Shown piece by piece: positions 7,291 to 14,996 of a stretch of 22,454 bases of DNA. The DNA comes from Planctomycetota bacterium (GTDB taxonomy: Bacteria; Planctomycetota; Phycisphaerae; UBA1845). Both the position numbers and the translations under genes were made by a program. The stretch's first letter is position 1. Each line of letters begins with the position of its first letter. The notes below the pieces were generated by a model, which was given only the letters and a program-made list of their open reading frames with translations, had not been told where the DNA came from and did no database searches. The stretch is taken from positions 1 to 22,454 of the forward strand of contig JADFMZ010000005.1 in the NCBI GenBank assembly GCA_022563615.1. The letters are read 5' to 3'.

Positions 7291-7912
7291 CCACCATTGC
7301 CCACGAAAGGTGTCAATGGAAAGCGGCTCGGCGCCCGTGCCGGGCGTCTCGCAAGTTGCCCCGCCGGAATCCGGACTTGCGTCCGATATCGATTCGATGC
7401 GATCAGCGATGGCCTATGACTCCATCTTGACAATCCGATGCAGGCCGGGAACCCCAATGCCTAGGCAGGCCCCGCCCGCGGGGGATTCTACTGATGTCGG
7501 TCCATCCAAGCAAAACAGTGGCTCCGTCCGATGTTCGTGCCGGCGGTGGATTGGTGAACCCGTACGGCCCAATCACGTCCACCACCGGAAATGAACCCTA
7601 CTCAAGAGCGAACACGGAGGGTGGTCGGCACTCAAGACAAACTCCTACTTTGGTTATCGGCTAGCCTACACACAACAGGATGCCGTTTTCGCGCAACCGT
7701 CCAGGAATCCCTTTGCGATGCCGGTTTGGTGCTTCGCGTTATTGAGACGTTGCCGATCGAAAATACAATGGGGCATCGTCCGTCCGTCCCACATTTCGTT
7801 AAGCCATGACTGCGTACAGCGCAGCACAAGTGCGCTTGTCGCCCAAACATTTTCGGTCGTCGTCGATTCATGTTTCTCGGACTGCCGAACGACGGAATTC
7901 GCAATTCGATGG

Positions 7913-7941
7913 TTGATGTATGCCGGACAATGCGGTACGAT
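7913..7941 (+). promoter_or_regulatory. Possible sigma70-type promoter for the PEP-CTERM gene
   Basis: TTGATG (7913-7918) and TACGAT (7936-7941) are separated by 17 bases, each matching its consensus at 4 of 6 positions. It would give a leader of about 100 bases. Matches of this quality also occur by chance. Confidence 0.3.
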
Positions 7942-7995
7942 ACGACAGCATAAGGGGAACACTTTACTGAAACCGTTTGGATTTGGTGACAACGT

Positions 7996-8013
7996 GGTGA
8001 CCCTGGCGTCACC
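7996..8013. promoter_or_regulatory. Inverted repeat in the PEP-CTERM gene leader
   Basis: ggtgac (7996-8001) and gtcacc (8008-8013) form a perfect 6-bp dyad with 6-base spacing. It lies downstream of the possible promoter and 36 bases before the start codon. It could be an operator or a leader hairpin; there is no direct evidence. Confidence 0.25.
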
Positions 8014-8049
8014 TGGCAAGTCGAGTCCAACAGCAGAGAGGGAAAGCAG

Positions 8050-8790
8050 ATGACAAAACGGGGAATCATTACTTGCCTTGCTGGGATCATTGGTTGCGCC
8101 GGTGTAGCACAGGCCGATTTTTCTGTGGGTGGGCTGGCCGGGACCGGTGTGACGGCGGACATTAGCTTTGCCTACGCCGTGACTGATGACAGCAATGCAA
8201 CGATAACGATCAGCATTCACAACACGACAGTGGATTCCGGCGATACCGCCGGGGCTTTTATCTCCGCGTTTGGGTTCAACATGCCAAGCATTAGCGGGGT
8301 TACGATCGACAGTTTCGGCGGTGACGTGGATGACGGCGTTGTCCAGGTCGTCACATTGTTAGGCGCTCCGAACGAGTCCGGGTGGTACGGCCGGTTCGAT
8401 CCCGACGAAATCAAGACCCCCAACGCCGCCGGATTCTTCGACTATGGAGTGATGAACAATTCATCGGTTGACGCCTTTATCACCGACGGCATCGGCGCGA
8501 GTCCCAACATCATTCCGGGCGAAACCACGACGTTCACCATTGCGGTTACCGGAACAGGGCTGAGCAGTCTTACCGCTTCCTCTTTCCTCAGCGCGTTGTC
8601 TGTCGGCGGCTCTGCCGGAGCGTTCAACTTTGCCGTGCGTTTCAAGGGGATCGGCCCGGACGACGACTCTGATCTGGCCGTGACTGTGGTTCCGGTGCCC
8701 TCGTCCGTGATCCTGTGCACCTTGGGACTGGGAAGCATCGGACTGCTTCAACGAAGTAAGCGGCACTCGCTGGTCCGCGCGACAGCATAG
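8050..8790 (+). CDS. PEP-CTERM-type exported protein (variant VPVPSS signal)
   Basis: The 246-residue protein starts with a signal peptide (MTKRGIITCLAGIIG, cleavage likely after AQA at 20-22). It continues as a Gly/Ser/Thr/Asp-rich beta-type domain with no enzyme motif. The C-terminus has the PEP-CTERM architecture: VPVPSS at residue 214, a hydrophobic segment (VILCTLGLGSIGLL), then a basic cluster QRSKR. The usual Glu of VPEPS is replaced by Val, and eight residues follow the basic cluster. Family members are exported, processed by exosortase and attached to the surface or extracellular matrix. No exosortase gene is in the window. GAGGGA sits about 8 bases before the ATG. The gene ends before a strong terminator at 8901, so it is probably a single-gene unit. 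Its specific role is unknown. Confidence 0.85.
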   Translation: MTKRGIITCLAGIIGCAGVAQADFSVGGLAGTGVTADISFAYAVTDDSNATITISIHNTTVDSGDTAGAFISAFGFNMPSISGVTIDSFGGDVDDGVVQVVTLLGAPNESGWYGRFDPDEIKTPNAAGFFDYGVMNNSSVDAFITDGIGASPNIIPGETTTFTIAVTGTGLSSLTASSFLSALSVGGSAGAFNFAVRFKGIGPDDDSDLAVTVVPVPSSVILCTLGLGSIGLLQRSKRHSLVRATA

Positions 8791-8900
8791 TGGAGCGTAG
8801 GGCGCGCGGTGGCAGGATTTGCCGTAGATCTTTTTCCCGCGCTCCCGCCATCTTTTCGGCAGCTTGACCATTCGCAAACCTGTTTTGTAAGCGTATCTCA

Positions 8901-8930
8901 GAGGCCTTGCATCGCTGCAAGGCCTCTTTT
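8901..8930 (+). terminator. Rho-independent terminator after the PEP-CTERM gene
   Basis: gaggccttgca (8901-8911) pairs perfectly with tgcaaggcctc (8916-8926), giving an 11-bp stem with a TCGC loop followed by TTTT. On the other strand the stem is followed by less A/T, but it could also stop transcription from the convergent cytochrome b operon. Confidence 0.85.
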
Positions 8931-8995
8931 GTGCGATTGGGCCGGGCAGATCGGGTTCTTGAAGGGAGTCACCTGCAAAGTCGCAACATACGCGA

Positions 8996-10171
8996 TCAGT
9001 GCTCGACCGGATTGTGGCTAGTTGGCTCGTCCATGAGTCTCTCGGGCCGGCCCAGTAGGTCAATGTGGTAGCGCCGGCCGAGCAGGGTGACATCCGTGCC
9101 GGAAAAATGGCCTAGGATCCCCAGGAACAGCGCCGCCATCAGCCCGAACAAACCAATCCCGACCGCCCAGGGACGCTTTCTGGGATGCCGCTCTTTGCCA
9201 CGATCCAGAAACGGCCAGAACAGCAGGAGCCCAAACGGAAGCGAACAGGCCACAATGCCGACGACTGCGCCGTAGGGCCCTTCAAAATATTTGAGTAGTT
9301 GATAGCTGGGTAGGAAATACCACTCCGGCTTGATGTGTGCCGGGGTCACCAGCGGATTCGCCGGCTCGCCGATCTCCCACGGCGAAAGAATCGACAGAGT
9401 AACCAATCCAGCCAGCAGCAGGATCGCAACGACCGCCTCTTTGGCCACATGAACCGGAAAAAAGGGGATGCCGTGCCCCGGCGGAATGGGCTTTTCCTCG
9501 CCGACCGGCTCAAGCGTGGCGAGATTGCTGAGTCGCATGAGCACGAGATGAACGGCAATAAGCCCCGTCAGGATCCACGGCAGGATGATCACATGGACCA
9601 CGAAAAAGCGAGAGAGCGTTTCCCCGGTGACGACCTCGCCGCCGCGTAGGAAATACAATAGCCATTCGCCGATGAAGGGAACCTTGCCGGCGGATTCCGT
9701 GCCGATCGTGGTCGCCCAAAACGCAATCTGATTCCAGGGCAGTAAATAACCGGTGAACCCGAAAATGATCGTCAAGATGAAGATCAACACGCCAGTCACC
9801 CACGTCAGCTCGCGCGGCTTTTTGTACGCGCCGGAAAAGTAGGTTCGCACCATGTGCAGCACGACAACCAGAATCATCAAGGTCGCGCCCCAGGCGTGGA
9901 TCTGTCGGTAGAGCCAGCCGAAATGCACCTCGGTGGTGATGTATTGAATCGACGAATACGCCGCCTCGGGCGTGGGGCGGTAATAGATCAACAACAAAAT
10001 GCCGGTGATCGTCTGGCTGACAAACAGCAAGAGCGCCAGGCTGCCGAAGACGTGGAACCAGCTAATGTGCGGAGGCAGGCGTTTGTGAGCCTGCTTGTCG
10101 ATAAACCTCCGCGCCGTTTCGGTGTCAAAACGGTCGTCGAAAAAGCTGTTGATCCGCCGACTCAAACCCAT
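8996..10171 (-). CDS. Cytochrome b of a quinol-oxidising bc complex (b6 plus subunit IV fusion)
   Basis: This is the membrane heart of a bc-type complex: it oxidises quinol at the Qo site and passes one electron to the Rieske protein and one through two b hemes. The 391-residue protein has eight or so hydrophobic helices. The heme ligand pairs are His92/His106 and His193/His208. The second pair is 14 residues apart in between, the spacing seen in b6-type rather than mitochondrial bc1-type proteins. The Qo motif PEWY occurs in PEWYFLPSYQLLKYF, and the last four helices correspond to subunit IV, so b6 and subunit IV are fused. Val41 occupies the position of the cysteine that anchors heme c(n) in plant b6, so that extra heme is not expected to be covalently held. 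The ATG at 10171 lies 69 bases after the Rieske stop. Confidence 0.93.
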   Translation of the reverse strand: MGLSRRINSFFDDRFDTETARRFIDKQAHKRLPPHISWFHVFGSLALLLFVSQTITGILLLIYYRPTPEAAYSSIQYITTEVHFGWLYRQIHAWGATLMILVVVLHMVRTYFSGAYKKPRELTWVTGVLIFILTIIFGFTGYLLPWNQIAFWATTIGTESAGKVPFIGEWLLYFLRGGEVVTGETLSRFFVVHVIILPWILTGLIAVHLVLMRLSNLATLEPVGEEKPIPPGHGIPFFPVHVAKEAVVAILLLAGLVTLSILSPWEIGEPANPLVTPAHIKPEWYFLPSYQLLKYFEGPYGAVVGIVACSLPFGLLLFWPFLDRGKERHPRKRPWAVGIGLFGLMAALFLGILGHFSGTDVTLLGRRYHIDLLGRPERLMDEPTSHNPVEH

Positions 10172-10240
10172 GGCAACGCCACTTTCGAACCCGGAAAAAA
10201 CCGCGCGACCCTCGGCCGCGAACCTCCCGCGCCAAGCACC

Positions 10241-10702
10241 CTACGCGGGTGAGACGTAGATCCTGCCGCCCACTTCCTTGATCTTATAGGCCGGCAAAGG
10301 GGCCGGGGCCGGGCCGGAAACCACTCGCCCTTGCGCATCGAACACCGCCGCATGACACGGGCAAAAAAACTGTTCCTTCGCCTGTTCCCATGTCACCAGG
10401 CAACCCAGATGCGTACAAATAGCCGAGTACGCTCGGAAACCCTTTCGGTCTCGTATTACGATCACCGCCTTGCCCCCGACTTGCACCATCCTGCTCTGGC
10501 CTGGCGCCATTCGGTCGGCGCCTTCGACTTCCATGTTGTCCGACCCACCGCCTCGGGCTGCGGGCCAAAGGTACATCAACCCTGGAATGGTCATCGCCAG
10601 GCCGGCCAGCAATGAGCATAGGGATATCAACCAGTCGAGGAATCCTCGTCGCGTGGGTCGGGCGGAACCGACCTTATCGAATCCATCAACCTGTGGCTTC
10701 AT
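10241..10702 (-). CDS. Rieske [2Fe-2S] protein of the bc complex
   Basis: The Rieske protein accepts the first electron from quinol at the Qo site and swings to hand it to a c-type cytochrome. The 153-residue protein carries both cluster-binding motifs: CTHLGC (Cys96, His98, Cys101) and CPCH (Cys114, Cys116, His117). The N-terminus has a twin-arginine sequence TRRGFL (17-22) and a long hydrophobic helix, the usual uncleaved Tat anchor that exports the folded cluster protein. I start at the ATG at 10702: the bases tcat at 10699-10702 make ATGA on the minus strand, overlapping the stop of the nonaheme cytochrome, so translation is probably coupled. An open frame runs upstream to 10831 but lies inside that cytochrome gene. 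Confidence 0.93.
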   Translation of the reverse strand: MKPQVDGFDKVGSARPTRRGFLDWLISLCSLLAGLAMTIPGLMYLWPAARGGGSDNMEVEGADRMAPGQSRMVQVGGKAVIVIRDRKGFRAYSAICTHLGCLVTWEQAKEQFFCPCHAAVFDAQGRVVSGPAPAPLPAYKIKEVGGRIYVSPA

Positions 10703-12129
10703 TGGCGTTCGTTGGACTCCCCGGGAAACGGCCCCACGTGGAGGGCCTTGAGTTGCTTGTATTTCGCATAGCACGCGCCGGCGAACAGCAGCGCGAACAG
10801 CCAGATCGGGATCAGGGCCCGATAGCGCCACCGCAGGCCGCTTTCCAGCTTATCCAACTCGGCGTTGACCTGCGCGCAGACCGCGTTGAGTTCCTCCACA
10901 TGCTCTCCAACGACCGAGTTGTCAAGGGTGTGTTGCAGCGGAGCAAGCTCGATCAAATGTGTTTTTGCATCCTCAAATAGAAAGCGCTGAGCATCCACAA
11001 GCAAGACCCCCTGAGCGACGCGGTCCAGACGTCGAGCGGTCTCCACGTAGAGATGTTCGGCTTTGGCGATTTCGTCGAGCAAAACGAACAGCTTCGGCAG
11101 GCTTTCGTCATCCTCGATGTCGTCATGACATTCCGTGCAGCTCGGGAGGGCCCGTTCCATGATCTTCCTCGGGTCGGGGTGAATGGCCTCAGCGACCTGA
11201 GCGGTACTCGGTGCGGGTTCGGTTGTGAGCAAATGCGCGTATCGCTGAATCATGATGCCCGCCGGCTTGGTAATCCGCTCGATCAGATGAAAATGTCGGC
11301 CCTCGCCGCCGCCGTGGCACCGCACGCACCCTTTGTGTCCGGGCAAGTCCGCGTGAATACTCTTTGCAAAGTTCATCGCGGCATGCTGGTGGCATTGCCC
11401 GCACACGTCTACCACAGAGGCAAAGCCAGGAGGCATGGACGAATGGTTCCCGTGGCAGGTCGCGCAGTTCGGCGCGCCCGTATCACCGTCTTCGAGCAAC
11501 AGCCGGCCATGCACGCTCTGGCGGTATTCGTCCACAACCTCGATCGAAAGGCCGAACTCCCCCATTAGGGCTGCATCTGCATGGCACGTGGCGCAGGTAT
11601 CCGGCACGTTCAACGAATACGTTTTGCTGTCGGGATTCCGGCTGGGCAAAATGTCGTGCGCCCCATGGCAGTCGATACAGACGGCTACGCGGTCGTCTCC
11701 GGTCTGGCGGAGTGTCTTGCCGTGTCCACCGGCCCAGTATCTGGCCAGCGGGTCGGTGCGCAGACCGTAGGGATTCATCCGCTCCACGTTTGCATGGCAC
11801 TCGCCGCACAATTCCGGAATATCTTTGCGAGCCGGCTTTCCTGCAAACCCAGAGCCGTGATCGAAGGTCGGCGGCGCAGGACGAGGCTGAGCCGATCCCG
11901 CGCCGAGTGCAGCGGCGTACCTGCGAACTTCCTCTGATGACACCCTATAGGATGCCTGGCCGTCGTGGCAGTCGCGGCAGCCCAGTGCGGCGTGAACGGA
12001 ACGGGCCAGGGGCTCGGCTTGGAGCTTATGACACGCATCGCAGGTCACCGCCTCTTCCTGGCCGGCGCAGATGCGCGCGAAGCCTCCAAAGAGGAAGAGG
12101 GGCAGTACAATCAATGAAGCTATGCGCAT
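10699..12129 (-). CDS. Membrane-anchored nonaheme cytochrome c, partner of the bc complex
   Basis: The 476-residue protein has nine CxxCH heme motifs, with first cysteines at residues 30, 51, 108, 151, 179, 222, 243, 268 and 331. An N-terminal signal peptide (MRIASLIVLPLFLFGG) precedes them. After the last heme comes about 90 residues of helical sequence, then one membrane helix (about 441-460, PIWLFALLFAGACYA) with a short basic tail, so the heme domain faces outward and is anchored at the C-terminus. Its stop overlaps the Rieske start (ATGA) and cytochrome b follows, so it most likely takes the place of cytochrome c1 or f as electron acceptor. Multiheme partners of Rieske/cytochrome b are known in anammox planctomycetes and some deltaproteobacteria. 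AAGGG lies about 5 bases before the ATG at 12129. Confidence 0.92.
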   Translation of the reverse strand: MRIASLIVLPLFLFGGFARICAGQEEAVTCDACHKLQAEPLARSVHAALGCRDCHDGQASYRVSSEEVRRYAAALGAGSAQPRPAPPTFDHGSGFAGKPARKDIPELCGECHANVERMNPYGLRTDPLARYWAGGHGKTLRQTGDDRVAVCIDCHGAHDILPSRNPDSKTYSLNVPDTCATCHADAALMGEFGLSIEVVDEYRQSVHGRLLLEDGDTGAPNCATCHGNHSSMPPGFASVVDVCGQCHQHAAMNFAKSIHADLPGHKGCVRCHGGGEGRHFHLIERITKPAGIMIQRYAHLLTTEPAPSTAQVAEAIHPDPRKIMERALPSCTECHDDIEDDESLPKLFVLLDEIAKAEHLYVETARRLDRVAQGVLLVDAQRFLFEDAKTHLIELAPLQHTLDNSVVGEHVEELNAVCAQVNAELDKLESGLRWRYRALIPIWLFALLFAGACYAKYKQLKALHVGPFPGESNERQ

Positions 12130-12475
12130 GACGCCCTTACCACTAGACCCGATTAGTGCGGCATGTTGTCGCTGGCATTGGAATAGGCCTCGACTTTTCT
12201 CGCCGCATCAATACCGTCGGCCAGCCTAACATCGCCGACGAAACCCGCAAGTGTGTCCCCGCGCTGAAAGCATGCACGGGCGCCGCCTTCGCATTCTCTG
12301 AAGTGGAAAGTATTCAGACATCGTGTTTCGTGGGCGCTGCGATCATGATTTCGACCCGAATCGCGGGGTATGACCCGCGCGATTGTGCATCCGTGGCCGA
12401 TGACCTACCCTGTTCGAATCAGGACGGTTTAGATCCATCGGTGGGCGGGATTTCGGCTGTGGGGAGGCGACGATC
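12130..12475. promoter_or_regulatory. Divergent control region between the bc operon and the c554-like gene
   Basis: This 346-base gap separates two divergent cytochrome transcription units and must hold promoters for both. Within it, aatcgcg (12359-12365) pairs with cgcgatt (12378-12384), enclosing a ggg/ccc inner stem. That is a candidate operator or leader hairpin for the plus-strand gene. GGGAGG about 8 bases before 12476 is its Shine-Dalgarno. I find no clear -35/-10 pair. Confidence 0.4.
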
Positions 12476-13174
12476 ATGAAAGTTGGCATGTTGATTCTTG
12501 TTCCGGCGATGTTCCTGGCGACGAGTTTGTTCTTCTTGCAGATCCCGGGCGAGAACGGGATGGTCGGAGTGGCGCCGACGGCCCTGGCGGCTGAGCCGCT
12601 CGACTCCCAAGCGGCAGCAACGCCGTCGGCCGGCGGTGCAGACACATCCTATTCGTATGTGGGAACCAACAAATGCAAGATGTGTCACCTGAAGGAGCAC
12701 CGGAGCTGGAAGAAAACCAAAATGGCGCTGACACTGGATACGCTCAAACCCGGAAGCGCCGTGGAGGTCAAGAAAAAATACGGCCTCGATCCCGCCAAGG
12801 ATTACTCCACGGACAAGGGCTGTCTGAAATGTCACACGACGGGCTACGATCACCAGGGTGGTTACGTCCTCGCGGATCCCGAAGACAAGAAAGCCGTCCG
12901 AAGGGCGAAGAAGCTTGCGGGTGTAGGCTGCGAGTCCTGCCACGGCCCCGGCAGCGCTTACATCGACGTGTTCATGGACATCTTCAAATCCAAGCGCAAG
13001 TACAAGGTCGAGGAGCTATACGCGGTCGGCCTGCTCAAAATGGACGCAGCCGTTTGCGCTGAGTGCCACAACGACAAGAGTCCCACCTACGATGCTGAGA
13101 ATCCGTTCGACTTTGAGAAGATGAAGGACGAGGGTACGCACGAGCATCATCCGCTCAAGCAGCGCGAGAATTGA
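12476..13174 (+). CDS. Tetraheme cytochrome c554-family protein
   Basis: Members of this family are periplasmic tetraheme electron carriers; the type protein of Nitrosomonas accepts electrons from hydroxylamine oxidoreductase, and many homologues have no known donor. The 232-residue protein has an N-terminal signal (VGMLILVPAMFLATSLFF, probably cut near ALA at 37-39). It has four CxxCH motifs with first cysteines at 67, 116, 152 and 194. Family features are YVGTNKCKMCH, GCLKCHTTGYD, GVGCESCHGPGS and CAECHND. The C-terminus is His-rich (EHHP) after a charged stretch. GGGAGG stands about 8 bases before the ATG. It is divergent from the bc operon and convergent with the NHL/cytochrome operon. 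No hydroxylamine oxidoreductase is in the window, so an ammonia-oxidation role is not supported. Confidence 0.9.
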   Translation: MKVGMLILVPAMFLATSLFFLQIPGENGMVGVAPTALAAEPLDSQAAATPSAGGADTSYSYVGTNKCKMCHLKEHRSWKKTKMALTLDTLKPGSAVEVKKKYGLDPAKDYSTDKGCLKCHTTGYDHQGGYVLADPEDKKAVRRAKKLAGVGCESCHGPGSAYIDVFMDIFKSKRKYKVEELYAVGLLKMDAAVCAECHNDKSPTYDAENPFDFEKMKDEGTHEHHPLKQREN

Positions 13175-13208
13175 GGCAACGCCAACCTTCAATCCACGGG
13201 ATTGGCGA

Positions 13209-13282
13209 GTGTGCCACTGCTCTTGAGCAGTGCACAAAATGCGCAAGAATCCCGTAGGCACTGCTCAAGAGCAGTGGCACAC
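13209..13282. repeat. Perfect 24-bp inverted repeat with self-pairing arms
   Basis: Positions 13209-13232 and 13259-13282 are perfect reverse complements around a 26-base spacer. Each arm also contains its own small palindrome (cactgctc pairing with gagcagtg), so the DNA or RNA can fold either as one long hairpin or as two short ones. It sits between two convergent genes, where it might act as a two-way terminator, though no T-tract follows. Confidence 0.85.
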
Positions 13283-13330
13283 GACAACAGGACGCTGCCC
13301 GTCACCCACCAATTGAGGCGTGATGGCGCG

Positions 13331-14389
13331 CTACCTGGCTGAGCCGACCGCGTACAAGCTGATGCGTTTGCGGCCGACGACGTTGCTGACAAAGAAATAA
13401 TAGTCCGCCTTGAAGTCTGCCGGGACTAACGATGCGACGGCTTCCGGGAGGGATCGTGCCACGGCAACCCCGAGGGGCATCGGCGTGCCGCCGGGTTCGT
13501 CGTCTACCGAGCCAACGAGCAGCAGCAGTTGTCCCCGCGCGTTGAAAAGGTGGACGTGGGCGAACTCGGCATCGGCGATGATTATCGTGCCGTCCGGTCC
13601 AACGGCAAGATGTTTGGGTTTGCCCAGATCCCCGTACCGGTCGCCCGGCTGCCCGAAGCTCAACAGCGGGTTGTGCTCGGCATCGAAAACCTGAATGCGT
13701 GCGTTCATCATATCGCTGACCAGCACGTGGCCGCTTCCGTTCGTAGCCACACCCATCGGGTAGTAAAGCTCGCCGGGCTTGTTGCCCGGTCGGCCCCATG
13801 CTTCAAGGAATCGCCCCTCTTCGGTGGAGAAGACGTCGATGGTGTGCCCTGCGATGTCGGCAACATAAAGCCTGGAGCCGTGCACCGCGACGGCTACGGG
13901 GCGGTAGCTTTCCCGATCCGGCGGCCTGATCCGGTGCGTCGAACGACCAGTTGAATCAAAGGCGACCACCTCGCCCCGTCCGGTATCGGCGACATAGATG
14001 GTTCCCACTTCATCCACCGCGACGGCCACCGGTTTGGCCAGCGCAAGTTCCCCTGAGTGTCCGAGCCGCCCGGCCTGACCGCTCGTCAAATCCCAATCGT
14101 GCAGGACATTGATTTCGATATCGCAGATGTAGAGGTGACCCGCTCGATACGCGATGCCCGCTGGGATTCCGACGTGCGGGCTGACCGGTCCGCCGCGAAT
14201 CCAATCCAAAAAGCTACGCCGAGTGGGTACGAGGTCACTCAAGCTGTTGAACGACTTCAAATGAACCACGCGGGGATTGCCCGGCCGGGCGGGGAAATAA
14301 ACCGGTTCAGCCTGGGGCCCGGGGGTCGCGCAGCCGGCCACGAGAGCAAGCAACATGGAACCGGTAACAAGCGGGTAAGCCGATCGCAT
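13331..14389 (-). CDS. NHL-repeat beta-propeller lipoprotein (NHL-B)
   Basis: The 352-residue protein begins with a lipoprotein signal: basic start, hydrophobic core, lipobox LVAGC with Cys20. It is followed by a run of NHL-type repeats forming a six-bladed propeller. Visible blades include GIPAGIAYRAGHLYICD, VAVDEVGTIYVADTGRGEVVAFD, GVATNGSGHVLVSDMMNARIQVFD and HLAVGPDGTIIIADAEFAHVHLFN. Such propellers bind proteins or ligands; no enzymatic residues are evident. The start ATG at 14389 lies one base after the stop of the tetraheme gene (TAA-G-ATG), so the two are translationally linked. It is paralogous to the propeller at 16783-17811; both have PR..(H/L) and a (R)GGP/RGP..PH stretch before the first blade. 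It is the last gene of its operon. Confidence 0.88.
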   Translation of the reverse strand: MRSAYPLVTGSMLLALVAGCATPGPQAEPVYFPARPGNPRVVHLKSFNSLSDLVPTRRSFLDWIRGGPVSPHVGIPAGIAYRAGHLYICDIEINVLHDWDLTSGQAGRLGHSGELALAKPVAVAVDEVGTIYVADTGRGEVVAFDSTGRSTHRIRPPDRESYRPVAVAVHGSRLYVADIAGHTIDVFSTEEGRFLEAWGRPGNKPGELYYPMGVATNGSGHVLVSDMMNARIQVFDAEHNPLLSFGQPGDRYGDLGKPKHLAVGPDGTIIIADAEFAHVHLFNARGQLLLLVGSVDDEPGGTPMPLGVAVARSLPEAVASLVPADFKADYYFFVSNVVGRKRISLYAVGSAR

Positions 14390-14390
14390 C

Positions 14391-14996
14391 TTATTTCTTG
14401 TGGCACGTCAGGCACAAGGCGCTGCGCGCGTTGCTGGTAACAAGCATGAAGTCTTGGCCCGATTGGTTGTGTGGATCGTGGCACGAGGTGCACTCGACTC
14501 TTGCGTTCGGCAGCACGACCGTGCCCGAGGCCACCACCGACGTGATCGGGCGAAAGCCCTTGTCCAACCGGGGATAATCCACGCCGACGGGGTGGTCGCT
14601 CCCGCCGTGGCTCGTACGAAACAGGCCGGGATTAAGCTTGTTCGTGAAACGCTGGCCCTTCACCCCGGTGAGTGTATCCGTGGCGATCGTGCCGTCGTGG
14701 CAGCGAAGGCACATCATGGTTCCTCGGCCCGGACCGGACCCATACCGCTGGGTCGAAGCGGCGGCGTCAAAAGAGGTGCCGAATCTACGGGTCAGGTCGG
14801 CGTCGGGCTCCCAAAGCGGAGCGGCCTTGGGCGGCTCCTTTCGATGAGGGGAATGGCAGGCGCCGCAGGTGTCGTCGGCGGACCAGGCCTGGTTGCTGAA
14901 ATCATGCTTCGAGCCTTCGATGCCGCCCCAGGCCAGACTCCCCACGATCGTGCAGGCGAAGATCAGGCACACGCCGAGTACAATGGCTTTCTTCAT
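14391..14996 (-). CDS. Tetraheme cytochrome c, doubled-CxxCH type
   Basis: The 201-residue protein has an N-terminal signal (KKAIVLGVCLIFACTIVGS) and four CxxCH motifs with first cysteines at 44, 96, 169 and 195. It is clearly related to residues ~28-210 of the 12-heme protein encoded just upstream. The shared landmarks, in order, are SKHD(F/L)S, C..CH.PH, PLW, MCL.CHDG, DHP(V/I)G, CT.CHDPHN and CxTCH. It is therefore a free-standing copy of that module. Its ATG at 14996 overlaps the stop of the 12-heme gene (ATGA), and its stop lies one base before the next NHL gene. A role as a periplasmic electron carrier is inferred from the hemes and signal peptide. Confidence 0.9.
   Translation of the reverse strand: MKKAIVLGVCLIFACTIVGSLAWGGIEGSKHDFSNQAWSADDTCGACHSPHRKEPPKAAPLWEPDADLTRRFGTSFDAAASTQRYGSGPGRGTMMCLRCHDGTIATDTLTGVKGQRFTNKLNPGLFRTSHGGSDHPVGVDYPRLDKGFRPITSVVASGTVVLPNARVECTSCHDPHNQSGQDFMLVTSNARSALCLTCHKK

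Larger units (their letters stand above)
7426..8049. other. 624-base region without a supported gene, leader of the PEP-CTERM gene
   Basis: Open frames here overlap on both strands and show no recognisable domain. The right end holds a possible sigma70-like promoter (7913-7941), a small inverted repeat (7996-8013) and a Shine-Dalgarno (GAGGGA, about 8 bases before 8050). Near 7475-7487 there is a short GC-rich palindrome. Confidence 0.4.

Noticed and set aside
7470..7600. A possible structured RNA or tRNA in the GC-rich leader
   Set aside because: Only short imperfect stems are visible and no tRNA-like arms or T-loop sequence can be found.
7632..8220. Minus-strand open frames of 176 and 184 codons
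   Set aside because: They overlap each other and the clear PEP-CTERM signal peptide on the plus strand, with no recognisable motif.
12476..13174. Evidence for ammonia oxidation or anammox metabolism
   Set aside because: Only a c554-family carrier is present; no hydroxylamine oxidoreductase, hydrazine synthase or ammonia monooxygenase gene is in the window.
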